From: an uncultured Gemmatimonadales bacterium
GTDB lineage: Bacteria; Gemmatimonadota; Gemmatimonadetes; Longimicrobiales; Gaopeijiaceae
Reading direction: 5' to 3'
DNA: 43,909 nt
NCBI GenBank assembly: GCA_937919655.1
Contig: CALFPJ010000075.1
Location: 1 to 43,909, forward strand
The position numbers and the translations under genes are program-made. Of the stretch, positions 10,170 to 19,013 are shown piece after piece; position 1 is the first letter of the stretch, and every line of letters starts with the position of its first letter. The notes below the pieces were generated by a model, which worked only from the letters and a program-made list of their open reading frames with translations, was not told where the DNA came from and ran no database searches.

Positions 10170-10731
10170 GCTTTCAAAGAAAGTCTGGCTCGAAGCGCTG
10201 AAATACTACGGCTGGCCGCTCCCATTCGCTGCCTTCGCCAAACTGCTGCAAGGTCTTTGGGAGGCTGACCTGACGGCGGTGAGGGCGGTCATTGAACTGC
10301 ACCCTGAAGTCCTAAAGGGCCGGGCACTCGTGGCGACTGCAGCGGGGCCGCCAGGGCACTGGCACTTCGGTCAGGGTGGGGCCGTTCCGGTGGACGTAGC
10401 GCGGGACGATCAGCGTGCCGAGGTCGTGCGGTATCTACTGGAGCAAGGCGCCGACGCCGAAGGCGAAACGCACCGCAAGGCGCGTCCGCTGCACTCCGCC
10501 GCTCGCTTCGGTCTGTTCGAGACCGCATCCGCGCTCCTCTTCCACGGCGTGGCCGCGGACCCGCGCGATGCCACCGGACAGACGCCGCTTCACCGGGTCG
10601 CGCGCTTCGGATACCGGGAGGTCGCACAACTCCTGTTAGCCTCTGGGGCTGACCCCCACGCACAGGACAGGCGGGGAACCCCCCGGCAAATCGCCAAGGA
10701 AAAGGGTCTTCTGTGGGCTGAACTCAGCTAG
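10168..10731 (+). CDS. Ankyrin-repeat protein
   Basis: The 187-residue protein carries about three ankyrin repeats in its second half. They are recognised by EVVRYLLEQGADAEGE, PLHSAARFGLFETASALLFHG and the near-consensus TPLHRVARFGYREVAQLLLA followed by SGADPHAQDRRG. Ankyrin stacks bind other proteins; no catalytic domain is fused and no partner can be inferred. The N-terminal 60 residues are helical and unlike the repeats. There is no signal peptide, so it is probably cytoplasmic. The ATG at 10168 lacks a strong ribosome site and lies exactly where the Kelch remnant fades, so the 5' end may also have been affected by the rearrangement. It converges with the thioredoxin-fold gene. Confidence 0.7.
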   Translation: MLSKKVWLEALKYYGWPLPFAAFAKLLQGLWEADLTAVRAVIELHPEVLKGRALVATAAGPPGHWHFGQGGAVPVDVARDDQRAEVVRYLLEQGADAEGETHRKARPLHSAARFGLFETASALLFHGVAADPRDATGQTPLHRVARFGYREVAQLLLASGADPHAQDRRGTPRQIAKEKGLLWAELS

Positions 10732-10741
10732 CACCAACGCG

Positions 10742-10764
10742 GAACACCGCGACCGCGGGCGTTC
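10742..10764. terminator. Possible bidirectional terminator hairpin
   Basis: GAAC-a-CCGC-gacc-GCGG-gc-GTTC forms an interrupted eight-pair stem between the convergent ankyrin and thioredoxin-fold genes. There is no T-tract, so its role rests on symmetry and location only. Confidence 0.35.
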
Positions 10765-11408
10765 TAGCGACCACAAACAGTCCGACCCGATGCCGCCGCC
10801 TCTAGGATTCCGACAAGTTCCTCGACGGTCTCCTGGCCAGCATTCTCCGCGTACCATTCCATTTTTTGCGCGACCAACGTGGCGCGCCCGATCTTTCCGT
10901 CGTTCTCGATCATCCAGTCCGCCAGCGAACGCGGCCGCTCAATAAAGCAGCCCCGAGCCTCAAAGGAATCGTCGAGAAGTAGAATGGTCGGGGTTGCCGC
11001 CCGCCCGTCCGGTGTGCGATGGGCCTCCATGACGGCTTGACCGGCCGTTGGGTCCACGATACGGAGATCCAGACCGTCAACCAGCGAAACCAGTTGGGCC
11101 AGGTAGGGCACCGTCGATACTGAGTCCGAGCACGAATCGATGGCGACCACCAGGAAGTGCCACGAGCCACCGACGGCCTTCGCACGTTCTACGAACGACA
11201 GGTCCAGGCCATGGGCCTTGTCCGAGTTGCCGTGCCACAACTCTTTGCGCTGGTTGGCGGCCGCAAGGAATGCGTCGTAGTCGACACCAGCCTCATACAT
11301 CGCTTGATACCCATCGGTAACGGGCCGAGGAGCATCATCTGCACAGACCAGGACTCCATCGATCGGTGTGAATACGAGTACCGAGGCTAAGGCGAGGGTC
11401 GTCAGCAT
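10764..11408 (-). CDS. Secreted thioredoxin-fold protein
   Basis: The 214-residue protein starts with a signal-like hydrophobic segment (LTTLALASVLVFTPIDGVLV), so it probably acts in the periplasm. A thioredoxin-like core follows from about residue 40. FLVVAIDSCSDSVSTVPYLAQL resembles the active-site region of the thioredoxin_9 group, in which a C-x-D-S sequence replaces the classical CxxC, and ATPTILLLDD supplies the cis-Pro strand. With a single cysteine there, classical dithiol chemistry is doubtful; a mono-thiol or binding role is possible. It lies 33 bases after the S9 peptidase gene on the same strand and may be co-transcribed. Confidence 0.65.
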   Translation of the reverse strand: MLTTLALASVLVFTPIDGVLVCADDAPRPVTDGYQAMYEAGVDYDAFLAAANQRKELWHGNSDKAHGLDLSFVERAKAVGGSWHFLVVAIDSCSDSVSTVPYLAQLVSLVDGLDLRIVDPTAGQAVMEAHRTPDGRAATPTILLLDDSFEARGCFIERPRSLADWMIENDGKIGRATLVAQKMEWYAENAGQETVEELVGILEAAASGRTVCGR

Positions 11409-11441
11409 GGTCTGTTCGTCTTAAAGGAGGTCTGGTAAAGA

Positions 11442-13535
11442 TCACGAAACAGGGCGCCTCAGTTTGCGTCCCAAGAAATCGAGCGCGGCCTCGTAGGCCG
11501 CGACCCAATTTCGGTGAAGCAGGAACCCGTGGACTTCGTCTGGAAATACCAGTTGCTCAAAATCGACGCCCTGCTTCGCGAGCGCCTCGGCGACATCTAC
11601 CGTTTCGCTAAAAGGCACGTTGCGGTCATCGTCGCCGTGAATGAGGAGCACGGGGGAGCGCCACCCGTCCATGAAGGCCATCGGCGAGGACTCGTATGCG
11701 AGCCGGCTAAACTCTGGATAGTCCTCCGGCTCATACGACGGACGGAAGCCGGTCATCACCACGTTCCAATCGTGCACGCCGTGAAGGTCCACTCCGGCCG
11801 CGAACAAGTCCGAGGCCCTGGCTAGACCAAGCGCCGTGAGGTATCCACCGTAGGAGCCGCCCCAGAGCCCGATACGATCACCGTCGACGTCTGAGCGTCC
11901 CTGCAGATAGAGTCCCGCACCCAGTACATCCGCAAACTCGCTCGCGCCGGTGGCACCGTAGTTCTCCGCTTCTCGGAACTCCATGCCATATCCGATACCA
12001 GAACGGTAGTTCACTGACATGACTACGTAACCGGCTGCGGCGAGCACTTGATTGAACGCGTAGGCGTTGTGGTAGTAGCCGCGGGGGTGGAAGCCGAGCA
12101 GCATCTGTCGGCGTGAGCCGCCGTGGAAAAACAGCACGGCCGGGTGACGGTCACCTGGCTTGTGATCGGGAGGGAGGAATAGCTGCCCGTGAATCTGCAT
12201 CCCGTCAGCCGCCGAAAAGACGACCTGCTCAGGAACAACGAACTTGTCTGCTGGGAAACGATCCGAGGGGGCAGGGCTGACCGAGCGTCGTGCCCCGCCC
12301 ACGAGGACTTCCGTGTGCGCCGGCTCACGGGTGGACGACGCATGATAGGCGACGGTACCCGAGGAGGTCACGACGGCACCCCACTCTAGGCCCTCTCCCG
12401 GCGTCAGCAGAGATGGCGGGCCACCCGTCACGCTGACTCGCCAGACATGTTTTCGGTCGATGTCGTCTTGGTTGGAGTCGTAGACGATGCTTCGCCCATC
12501 TGGGGCCAGCTCGGCGAACTGGACCTCAAAAGCGCCCGGCGTGAGTAGGACCGCCCCTCCGCCTGCGGCTGGGACGCTGTACAGGTGCTTCCAGCCGTCG
12601 CCCTCCCACGGGAAAACGATGTGGCCACCTTCTCCCCAGAAGAGCTGGCTCGAAGCGTTGATTCCGCTGAAGGCGCTGCCGACCCCCTCATTGGCCTTCC
12701 AGATCACCCGAGCATCGCCTGACGAGACGTTCGCGACCCATAGCGAGAAGGGCAGGGCCTCTCGTTTGGGGGCGAACATGTGTACCACGCGCTCGTTCGG
12801 CACGCGGAGGAAAGCGACCTCACTTCCGTCAGGACTGAAGATCGGATTGTTATCGTTTGCGACGCTCGGCGCGAGATAGCGGACCTCGCGGTCGATCAGG
12901 TCGAGGATCCCCACAAAGGCGTGGTCACCACGATTGCTTATGAACGCCAAACGCGCCCCGTCGGGCGACCAGGTGAGCGACCCGGCTCCGCCGCGAATCC
13001 GTGCCTGACGCTCAGGCTCGGCGTCGGAAGCCAAGGCCAGGGTGAGGATGTCCCGACCCCGGCTGAAGGCGATCCGGTCTCCGTCAGGAGAGAGCGCGAA
13101 GTTCCCCGCATCCAGCACCTTCTCGGCGGCACGCCCATCAACATCCATGACCCAGATGGCGCGCCCTTCTTCATCGACGGTGAAGAGGGGGTCTGGCACT
13201 TCGCCCTGACGGTTTGGCGCGCCTCCGCGAACGAAAAGCAATCGTTCCCCGTCCGGGGTGAAGGTGAGGGAGGCCAGCTCTTGGCCGTCATCGCTCGCGT
13301 AGTCCGTTAGGCGGCGCCCCGACCATTCGGGGCCCTGAGCGACCCAGATATTACGAGTGCCCTCAAAATTCTCAATCCAGGCTACTCGGTCGCCGCCCGG
13401 CGCTGCCACCAGCCCGGAAGCGAACGAGAAAGCCATCGCGTCCCGTACGCTAAGGCGTTCCTGCGCCGCGGCTTCGCCCCCATACGCCAGAGCAAGACAC
13501 ACGCTCATCGCCAGCGCGCTTTCGAAGTGCTTCAT
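11442..13535 (-). CDS. Secreted S9-family (prolyl oligopeptidase/acylaminoacyl-peptidase-type) peptidase
   Basis: The 697-residue protein has an N-terminal signal peptide (LAMSVCLALAYGGEAAAQ). Residues 30-420 form a WD40/TolB-like beta-propeller with repeated PDG and SPDG turns (SLTWSPDGARLAFIS, NPIFSPDGSEVAFL). The C-terminal alpha/beta-hydrolase domain has a complete triad: Ser near 561 in GGSYGGYLTALGLA, Asp in IHGDDDRNVPFSE near 630 and His in PDEVHGF near 668. It should cleave short peptides in the periplasm. I chose ATG 13535 because GGGAG lies five bases upstream and the signal peptide starts there. It follows the aminotransferase gene by 28 bases, suggesting co-transcription. Confidence 0.88.
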   Translation of the reverse strand: MKHFESALAMSVCLALAYGGEAAAQERLSVRDAMAFSFASGLVAAPGGDRVAWIENFEGTRNIWVAQGPEWSGRRLTDYASDDGQELASLTFTPDGERLLFVRGGAPNRQGEVPDPLFTVDEEGRAIWVMDVDGRAAEKVLDAGNFALSPDGDRIAFSRGRDILTLALASDAEPERQARIRGGAGSLTWSPDGARLAFISNRGDHAFVGILDLIDREVRYLAPSVANDNNPIFSPDGSEVAFLRVPNERVVHMFAPKREALPFSLWVANVSSGDARVIWKANEGVGSAFSGINASSQLFWGEGGHIVFPWEGDGWKHLYSVPAAGGGAVLLTPGAFEVQFAELAPDGRSIVYDSNQDDIDRKHVWRVSVTGGPPSLLTPGEGLEWGAVVTSSGTVAYHASSTREPAHTEVLVGGARRSVSPAPSDRFPADKFVVPEQVVFSAADGMQIHGQLFLPPDHKPGDRHPAVLFFHGGSRRQMLLGFHPRGYYHNAYAFNQVLAAAGYVVMSVNYRSGIGYGMEFREAENYGATGASEFADVLGAGLYLQGRSDVDGDRIGLWGGSYGGYLTALGLARASDLFAAGVDLHGVHDWNVVMTGFRPSYEPEDYPEFSRLAYESSPMAFMDGWRSPVLLIHGDDDRNVPFSETVDVAEALAKQGVDFEQLVFPDEVHGFLLHRNWVAAYEAALDFLGRKLRRPVS

Positions 13536-13563
13536 TTGGGCTCCCAAAAGGCTTTGATGGTGT

Positions 13564-14874
13564 TCAGGCTGGCAGTCCGTGTTTCGCGACGTGGTCAACC
13601 GCATCGACGAAACGGTCGAGCTCAGAGATGGTCGTATACACGCTCGGGCTCACCCGGAGTCCTTGGAACTCGGCGTGATTAATGGAGACGGTGATGATCC
13701 GATGCTGCCGCCACAGGTAGTCGCGCAAATCGTTTGGTGCGACGCCAAGCACCTCTACATTGGCGATCCCGCACGCGAAGCCCGGCTTCTGACTGGTGTG
13801 CAGTCGCACGTTGTCGTTTTCGAGCAGGGTGTTCGCCCAGTAATCGCGCAAATAAACCAGGCGCGCGTCCTTCCGTTTTGGTCCGATTCCCTGGTGGAAC
13901 GTCAACGCTTCCCCGATCGCGAGGTAATTGGCGGCGGGGTGCGTTCCGATTTCTTCGAACTTCCGGATATCGGTGTCCATGCGCTCCGGGGCAGCCATGA
14001 GCGGCCACACCTCTGGGATCTTGTCACGTCGCACATACAGCAGGCCGGTGCCATGCGGGGCGAAGAGCCATTTGTGCAGGCTGCTCGAGTAGTTGTCGAC
14101 GTCCAGGGCGCCTAACGAAAAATCGAAATGGGCGAGCGCGTGGGCACCGTCAATAATGAGCGGAATCCCGTGCCGGCGCGCCATCGCGGTGAGCTCAGTC
14201 ACGGGCAATATCTGGCCTGTCAAATTGATCATATGGCTGGCCAGAATCGCCTTTGTCCGCGGCGTGATGGCGTCCTCGAACAAGCGAACGATTCGGCTAA
14301 CGTCTTCCGCCGGCACCGGGATCTGAATCTGCTTCAGCACGATACCCTCACGACGAACCCTCTGGTTGAACGTCGTGATCATGCGCCCATAGTCCTGCGT
14401 CGTCGTCAGCACCTCGTCGCCGCGCGCTAGATCGATGCCGAACTGCATGATTTGGAGGCTCTCTGACGCATTACGGGTAAACGCGACCTCTCCAGCCTCG
14501 ACACCCCATTCGCGCGCCATGCGACTACGCACACCCTCTCTTTGGGGCTCGAGGATCTCCCACATCGTGTAGGACGGCGCCAGGTTGGAGAAGTCGAGGT
14601 GCCGCTTCATTGCTTCCTGGACGAAGCCCGGAGACGGGCTGACGCCGCCGTTGTTGAGGTTCACGAGCGTACGATCGACCGTGAAGGCTCGGGCGACTTC
14701 AAACCAAAAATCCTCGTCACCCGCGATCTCGTCGGGCGCGCCCACATGCCGTCTCAGCTCCTGCGAGATATCGATTGCGCTGGCGCGCAATTCAGTAGGG
14801 CGGAGCGGCATGCCCACTGCCACGGCGGCAGCTGGCAAGGATAGGGTGTTGAGGAATCGACGACGGCTTTGCAT
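13564..14874 (-). CDS. Exported class V aminotransferase-like PLP enzyme
   Basis: The 436-residue protein opens with a twin-arginine signal (SRRRFLNTLSLPAAAVAVG). This predicts export of the folded, cofactor-loaded enzyme, as seen in a group of isopenicillin N epimerase-like or cysteine desulfurase-like proteins. The PLP lysine is in SSLHKWLFAPHGTGLLYV. IIDGAHALAHF supplies the Asp and His that contact the pyridine ring, and NNGGVSPSP is the N-terminal substrate loop. Substrate is unknown; racemase, lyase or aminotransferase activity are all possible. ATG 14874 has GGAG about six bases upstream. It heads a probable operon with the S9 peptidase and is divergent from the TonB receptor gene. Confidence 0.83.
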   Translation of the reverse strand: MQSRRRFLNTLSLPAAAVAVGMPLRPTELRASAIDISQELRRHVGAPDEIAGDEDFWFEVARAFTVDRTLVNLNNGGVSPSPGFVQEAMKRHLDFSNLAPSYTMWEILEPQREGVRSRMAREWGVEAGEVAFTRNASESLQIMQFGIDLARGDEVLTTTQDYGRMITTFNQRVRREGIVLKQIQIPVPAEDVSRIVRLFEDAITPRTKAILASHMINLTGQILPVTELTAMARRHGIPLIIDGAHALAHFDFSLGALDVDNYSSSLHKWLFAPHGTGLLYVRRDKIPEVWPLMAAPERMDTDIRKFEEIGTHPAANYLAIGEALTFHQGIGPKRKDARLVYLRDYWANTLLENDNVRLHTSQKPGFACGIANVEVLGVAPNDLRDYLWRQHRIITVSINHAEFQGLRVSPSVYTTISELDRFVDAVDHVAKHGLPA

Positions 14875-14998
14875 GGGGTCTCCGGGCGGCGGTGCAAGAT
14901 CGTGCAGCATACGCGTGCCTGCAGGCTATGTCCAACTGTCTTTGAGGATCCAACTCGTCAACGATCCCGTTACTTTCCGTGTCGAACTATGCGTCAAC

Positions 14999-15072
14999 GG
15001 GCGTGGCGCCCGGAAAATTCGAGGGAATAACTCGGGAACCGTATGCCACCAAGGCTCAGACGGTCTGACGCC
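14999..15072 (+). promoter_or_regulatory. Structured leader of the TonB receptor gene (three stem-loops)
   Basis: Three short hairpins follow one another upstream of the receptor start: GGGCG-tgg-CGCCC (14999-15011), CGAG-ggaataa-CTCG (15020-15034), and GGC-TCAGA-cgg-TCTGA-c-GCC (15053-15072), which ends 32 bases before the ATG. The last is the strongest. A regulatory RNA leader is possible; I could not match it to a known riboswitch class. Confidence 0.35.
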
Positions 15073-15104
15073 TACTCTAGAAACAAAACTCCGACAGGAA
15101 GCTG

Positions 15105-17168
15105 ATGCGGCTCCTTCGTTTGATAGTCTATTTGTGCCTCACCGTTCTTCCTGCTTCGATTTCGGCTCAGGATGGGCGTGACTCCGTGCGCGTCGATTCG
15201 ACCCGTGTGGCTCGGCAGTATGATCTGGAGGGCCTCACCATCAGCGTACCGCGCCCCGCCCTCACGACGGGCGGATCCAGCGCGGTAGAGATCCGGCTGG
15301 ACTCACTCCGGTCCGTTCCTGCCCCGACTCTGGAACAGGTTCTCCGGGGGATGCCGCTGCTGGTGATTCGGCAGAACAGTCGAGGGGAGGCGCAGCCGTC
15401 GATTCGCGGGTCTGAAGAGCGCCAGATCGGTATTCTCATGGACGGGGTTCCACTCACCCTCGGGTGGGACCATCGCACGGACCTATCCATCATCCCGCTG
15501 ACCGCGGCACAAGGCGTCCGCCTGGTGCGGGGTCTCTCGTCGGTGCTCTATGGGCCGAACACCTTGGGTGGTGTGATCGAAGTGGACGTCGCCCGAGTGC
15601 CTGGGCGTATCGAGAGTGTGAATCCTCTCGATGTTGGCGTTTCGTTAGACGAGGCAGGAGGCACGAATGTCTCAGCGGGGGCGGCGCACCTTTGGGACCA
15701 AGACGAGAGGCAGGTGGTGGTTCGCGCAGGGGCCGGCTTCCAGGATCGACCCGGTTCCACGCTCCCAGCCGGTGCGCTTACGGACCCCGATCTACGCTCA
15801 CGCTACCTTGTCGGCCCCGATGACCTGAGACTCAATAGCGATTCCCGCCGGGTCGACGGCTTCTTCGTAGCACGGGTGCGCGGGGAGGAGGGAGGCTGGG
15901 CGTCGCTCGCGACATCGGTGTACGATGTTGAACGCGGCGTCGCTCCGGAGGCGCATCAGGACGATCCACGACTGTGGCGGTATCCGGAACAGACTCGATT
16001 CCTTACCGCGATTTCGTTCGGCACGGGAACACGGGAAGCAGGCTCCGGCATGGGCGACCTGGAGGCCAGCATCGGCTTCGACGCCGGTACCACCCGCATC
16101 GACTCCTACGACGACGAGACCTTCCAGGATGTCGTAGGGACCGAGGAGGGCGCTGACCGGACGCTGACCCTGCGATTGGAAGGCGAACGCACGCTCGGAG
16201 CGAAAGGTGAACTGAGAAGTTCCATGACCTTCGCGGACGTGGCGCATGATGAGGTGCTGACACCTGGCGGATCGTCCACGTTCCGGCAGCGTTTGTGGAG
16301 CTTGGGTGTGGAGTCGGAGTGGCGTCTGGGGGCCACCGACCGCACGAGAATCTCCTTGGGGTCGGTGATCGACGGAGCGGACACGCCAGAAAGTGGGGAC
16401 AAACCTCCCCTCGGGCGTCTGACGGATTATGGCGTCCGTGTGGGAATTAGTTCGCTGGTCGGCGAAGGACTCCTTCTGCATGGGGGCGCTAGCCGTCGAG
16501 CTCGCTTTCCGTCGCTGAGAGAACTGTACTCGGGGGCGCTCGGCCGTTTCGAACCCAACCCTCAACTCAAGGCCGAGACCCTCCTTGGGGCTGAGGGCGG
16601 ATTCACCCTACAGACTGGCGACATCGACTTCCAGGTTGTGGGCTTTCACCAGCGACTGAAGGACGGGATCGTACGCACGGCCATCAGCAATCCAGGCGGA
16701 CCCTCGCGATTCAAACGGGTGAATCAAGATGAAATCCGTAGCACGGGGATCGAATTCCTTGTCATCGGCGGACTCGGCGTCGGAACGATCTCTAGCGACC
16801 TCACGGTCCAGCATGTGAGAGGCATCGAGGCAGACGGAACAAGGATCGAGCTTGAATACGAGCCTGCCGTGACTGGCAGGTTCGGTATCGAGAGTCCTCT
16901 TGGTGGCGGCATTCGCGCATCTGGTGATGTGCGGTTCGTCACCGGCCAACAGTGCGTGAACCCTGAGGTCGGCGGGCTTCAGCCGGTGGGCACGAGTGCC
17001 TCCGCTGATTTCTCGATAAGGAAAATCTTACAACTTCGGTCTGGAGGAGCCTTGTCCCGCGTGGACGCCTCCGCGACCGTGCGTAATGCGACCGACGCGA
17101 CCTCCTTCGATCAGTGCGGCCTCCCTCAGCCCGGCCGGACTCTGCAGCTTCAATTCCGGCTCTGGTAG
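15105..17168 (+). CDS. TonB-dependent outer-membrane receptor
   Basis: The 687-residue protein has a signal peptide (LIVYLCLTVLPASISAQ), a plug domain at about residues 60-165 and a 22-strand-type barrel. Plug blocks are VPAPTLEQVLRGMPLLVIRQ, QPSIRGSEERQIGILMDGVP and VRLVRGLSSVLYGPNTLGGVIEV. Barrel blocks include ASRRARFPSLRELYSGALGR and FEPNPQLKAETLLGAEGGF. The chain ends in a beta strand with terminal aromatic Trp (LQLQFRLW), the outer-membrane assembly signal. It imports a scarce ligand such as a siderophore, cobalamin or glycan using TonB energy; the sequence does not say which. The ATG at 15105 has AGGAAG three bases upstream. Small for the SusC group and closer to BtuB-like lengths. Confidence 0.88.
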   Translation: MRLLRLIVYLCLTVLPASISAQDGRDSVRVDSTRVARQYDLEGLTISVPRPALTTGGSSAVEIRLDSLRSVPAPTLEQVLRGMPLLVIRQNSRGEAQPSIRGSEERQIGILMDGVPLTLGWDHRTDLSIIPLTAAQGVRLVRGLSSVLYGPNTLGGVIEVDVARVPGRIESVNPLDVGVSLDEAGGTNVSAGAAHLWDQDERQVVVRAGAGFQDRPGSTLPAGALTDPDLRSRYLVGPDDLRLNSDSRRVDGFFVARVRGEEGGWASLATSVYDVERGVAPEAHQDDPRLWRYPEQTRFLTAISFGTGTREAGSGMGDLEASIGFDAGTTRIDSYDDETFQDVVGTEEGADRTLTLRLEGERTLGAKGELRSSMTFADVAHDEVLTPGGSSTFRQRLWSLGVESEWRLGATDRTRISLGSVIDGADTPESGDKPPLGRLTDYGVRVGISSLVGEGLLLHGGASRRARFPSLRELYSGALGRFEPNPQLKAETLLGAEGGFTLQTGDIDFQVVGFHQRLKDGIVRTAISNPGGPSRFKRVNQDEIRSTGIEFLVIGGLGVGTISSDLTVQHVRGIEADGTRIELEYEPAVTGRFGIESPLGGGIRASGDVRFVTGQQCVNPEVGGLQPVGTSASADFSIRKILQLRSGGALSRVDASATVRNATDATSFDQCGLPQPGRTLQLQFRLW

Positions 17169-17180
17169 GTCTGTAGGCGT

Positions 17181-18125
17181 ATGATCCGAGTCACCTTTCT
17201 CGGGACGGCCGCTTCCCGGCCCACCGTGGGACGCAACGTCAGCGGAATCGCGGTGCAGCGTGAGGGAGATCATTTCCTTTTCGACTGCGGCGAGGGGACC
17301 CAACGCCAGATGATGCGTTACGGCACCGGGTTCGGCGTTCAGGCGATCTTTGTCACGCACCTGCATGCTGATCACTTCCTGGGAATCACTGGCCTGCTCC
17401 GGACAATGGCGCTCCAGGACCGAGTCGACCCCATCACCTTGTATGGCCCGTCCGGCTCTGCAGGCACGCTCTGGGACACTGTCAATCTTGGCGTGGACCG
17501 CCTCAAGTTCCCGGTCGAGATCCATGAGGTGGAGCCGGGGGAAGGGATGCAGGCGGATGGGTACCGCATTGAAGCATTCGGCGTCTCGCACGGAACACGT
17601 GCGGTGGGATGGGCACTGGTCGAAGAGGACCGTCTGGGTCGCTTCGATGTGGAGCGTGCTCGGGCACTCGGCGTACCGCATGGCCCGATGTTCGGACAAC
17701 TCCATCGTGGCCAAGACGTAGAGGTCGACGGAAGCGTAATTCGGAGTTCAGATCTAGTCGGAGAACCTCGTCCAGGCCGCACCGTGGTGTACACGGGAGA
17801 TACGCGCCCCACGGACGAAGTTGTCGAGCGCGCTCAGGGTGCCGACCTGCTCATCCACGAGGCGACGTTCGGGGGAGAGGAAGAAACGCGTGCCCGTGAG
17901 ACCTTCCATTCCACGGCAGCTGGGGCCGCAGATGTGGCTCGTCGTGCCGGTGTGCGCATGCTCTGCCTCACCCATCTCTCCGCCCGGTACTCAGAAGACT
18001 CCAATCCGCTCCAAGAAGATGCTGTTGCCCTCTTTCCAGAGGCTCGGGTGGCCTACGACGGGCTCGCCCTCGAAATGCCCGTCCGCTCCGGCGACGTAGT
18101 GCCAGATGCGACGGAGGCGACGTGA
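17181..18125 (+). CDS. rnz: Ribonuclease Z (tRNA 3' endonuclease)
   Basis: The 314-residue metallo-beta-lactamase-fold enzyme removes 3' trailers from tRNA precursors. The zinc motif THLHADH is at residues 59-65, preceded by [25 protein letters not shown] supplies the bridging Asp. [21 protein letters not shown] is the ElaC-type exosite region, and CLTHLSARY carries the last His ligand. Length matches the bacterial short form. This host does not encode CCA in the one tRNA fragment visible here, consistent with a need for trailer cleavage. It begins 12 bases after the TonB receptor stop and is followed by tyrA after three bases. Confidence 0.93.
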   Translation: MIRVTFLGTAASRPTVGRNVSGIAVQREGDHFLFDCGEGTQRQMMRYGTGFGVQAIFVTHLHADHFLGITGLLRTMALQDRVDPITLYGPSGSAGTLWDTVNLGVDRLKFPVEIHEVEPGEGMQADGYRIEAFGVSHGTRAVGWALVEEDRLGRFDVERARALGVPHGPMFGQLHRGQDVEVDGSVIRSSDLVGEPRPGRTVVYTGDTRPTDEVVERAQGADLLIHEATFGGEEETRARETFHSTAAGAADVARRAGVRMLCLTHLSARYSEDSNPLQEDAVALFPEARVAYDGLALEMPVRSGDVVPDATEAT

Positions 18126-18128
18126 GGC

Positions 18129-19013
18129 ATGCAAATGGGATCCATGCCGGCTGAGCGACCGCCCTTCCGGCGGATTGCAGTCCTCGGATTGGGTTTGATG
18201 GGCGGCTCATTCGCACGCGCATTGGCCGCCTGTGCCTCCGCCCCCACCGTGGTCGGGTGGTCCCCGGATAAACGCGAACGGGACGCTGCCAGAGAGGCTG
18301 GAGCGCTGGCTGAAGCGCCCGCAGAATGGGAGGCCGCCGTCGAGGGTGCAGACTTGGTCATGCTCGCCATGCCTCTGACCGCGACCTGCGCCACGATTGC
18401 GGAGCTGCCGGGCCACATCGGCGACGGCGCGACGGTGTCAGATATGGCGAGCTTGAAGGTGCGGGTGGCTCAATCGGTTCACGCGGCCGCCCTGACCTCT
18501 CGCTGGGTTGGGAGCCACCCGATGGCGGGCGGAGTAGAGTCCGGCTTCGAAGCCTCCTCACAAGACCTGTTTCGCGGCGCGAGGGTGTGGATGACCTACG
18601 ATGAATCAGCCGCCGAAAAGGCACGTCGGGTAAACGATTTGTGGGCGCGTCTCGGCGCCACCCCCGCGCCGATCGAGGTCGAAGAACACGACCGAGTTAT
18701 GGCGCTCGTGAGTCACCTTCCTCAGGTCACGGCCAACGCCCTCGCGCTCGCACTCTTGGAGTCTGGCGTGGAGCTAGATCAACTCGGCCCGGGCGGACTC
18801 GGCATGACCCGGCTGGCTGCCAGCAACCCTTCAATGTGGCGGGATCTTCTTGAGAATGCGCCGCCTGAGTTGGGGCACGCGCTCCGACGGTTGGCGGCTA
18901 CGCTGGTTGATTTGGCCGACAACCTGGAGGGCGGGGGTGGCCCAGGGGACGTGGGCCTCGACGACCTCACCCGCCTCATGGAGCGTACCGGGGCCTGGAG
19001 GACAGGCGCGTGA
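18129..19013 (+). CDS. tyrA: Prephenate dehydrogenase
   Basis: The 294-residue enzyme converts prephenate to 4-hydroxyphenylpyruvate with NAD(P) in tyrosine synthesis. The nucleotide loop is VLGLGLMGGSFARAL (residues 18-32). The substrate region includes GSHPMAGGVESGFEAS and MALVSHLPQVTANALA, whose His is family-conserved. No ACT regulatory domain follows, so feedback control, if any, differs from fused forms. The gene lies between rnz and aroA and overlaps the aroA GTG start by four bases, indicating translational coupling of two aromatic amino acid steps. Confidence 0.9.
   Translation: MQMGSMPAERPPFRRIAVLGLGLMGGSFARALAACASAPTVVGWSPDKRERDAAREAGALAEAPAEWEAAVEGADLVMLAMPLTATCATIAELPGHIGDGATVSDMASLKVRVAQSVHAAALTSRWVGSHPMAGGVESGFEASSQDLFRGARVWMTYDESAAEKARRVNDLWARLGATPAPIEVEEHDRVMALVSHLPQVTANALALALLESGVELDQLGPGGLGMTRLAASNPSMWRDLLENAPPELGHALRRLAATLVDLADNLEGGGGPGDVGLDDLTRLMERTGAWRTGA

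Noticed and set aside
14911..15104. Cobalamin or TPP riboswitch before the TonB receptor
   Set aside because: Fragments such as GGGAA and GCCAC occur, but not in the conserved order, and the central and 3' conserved boxes are missing.
15798..16565. 255-codon minus-strand frame within the TonB receptor
   Set aside because: A shadow of a GC-rich gene; no domain, and the plus-strand reading is unmistakable.
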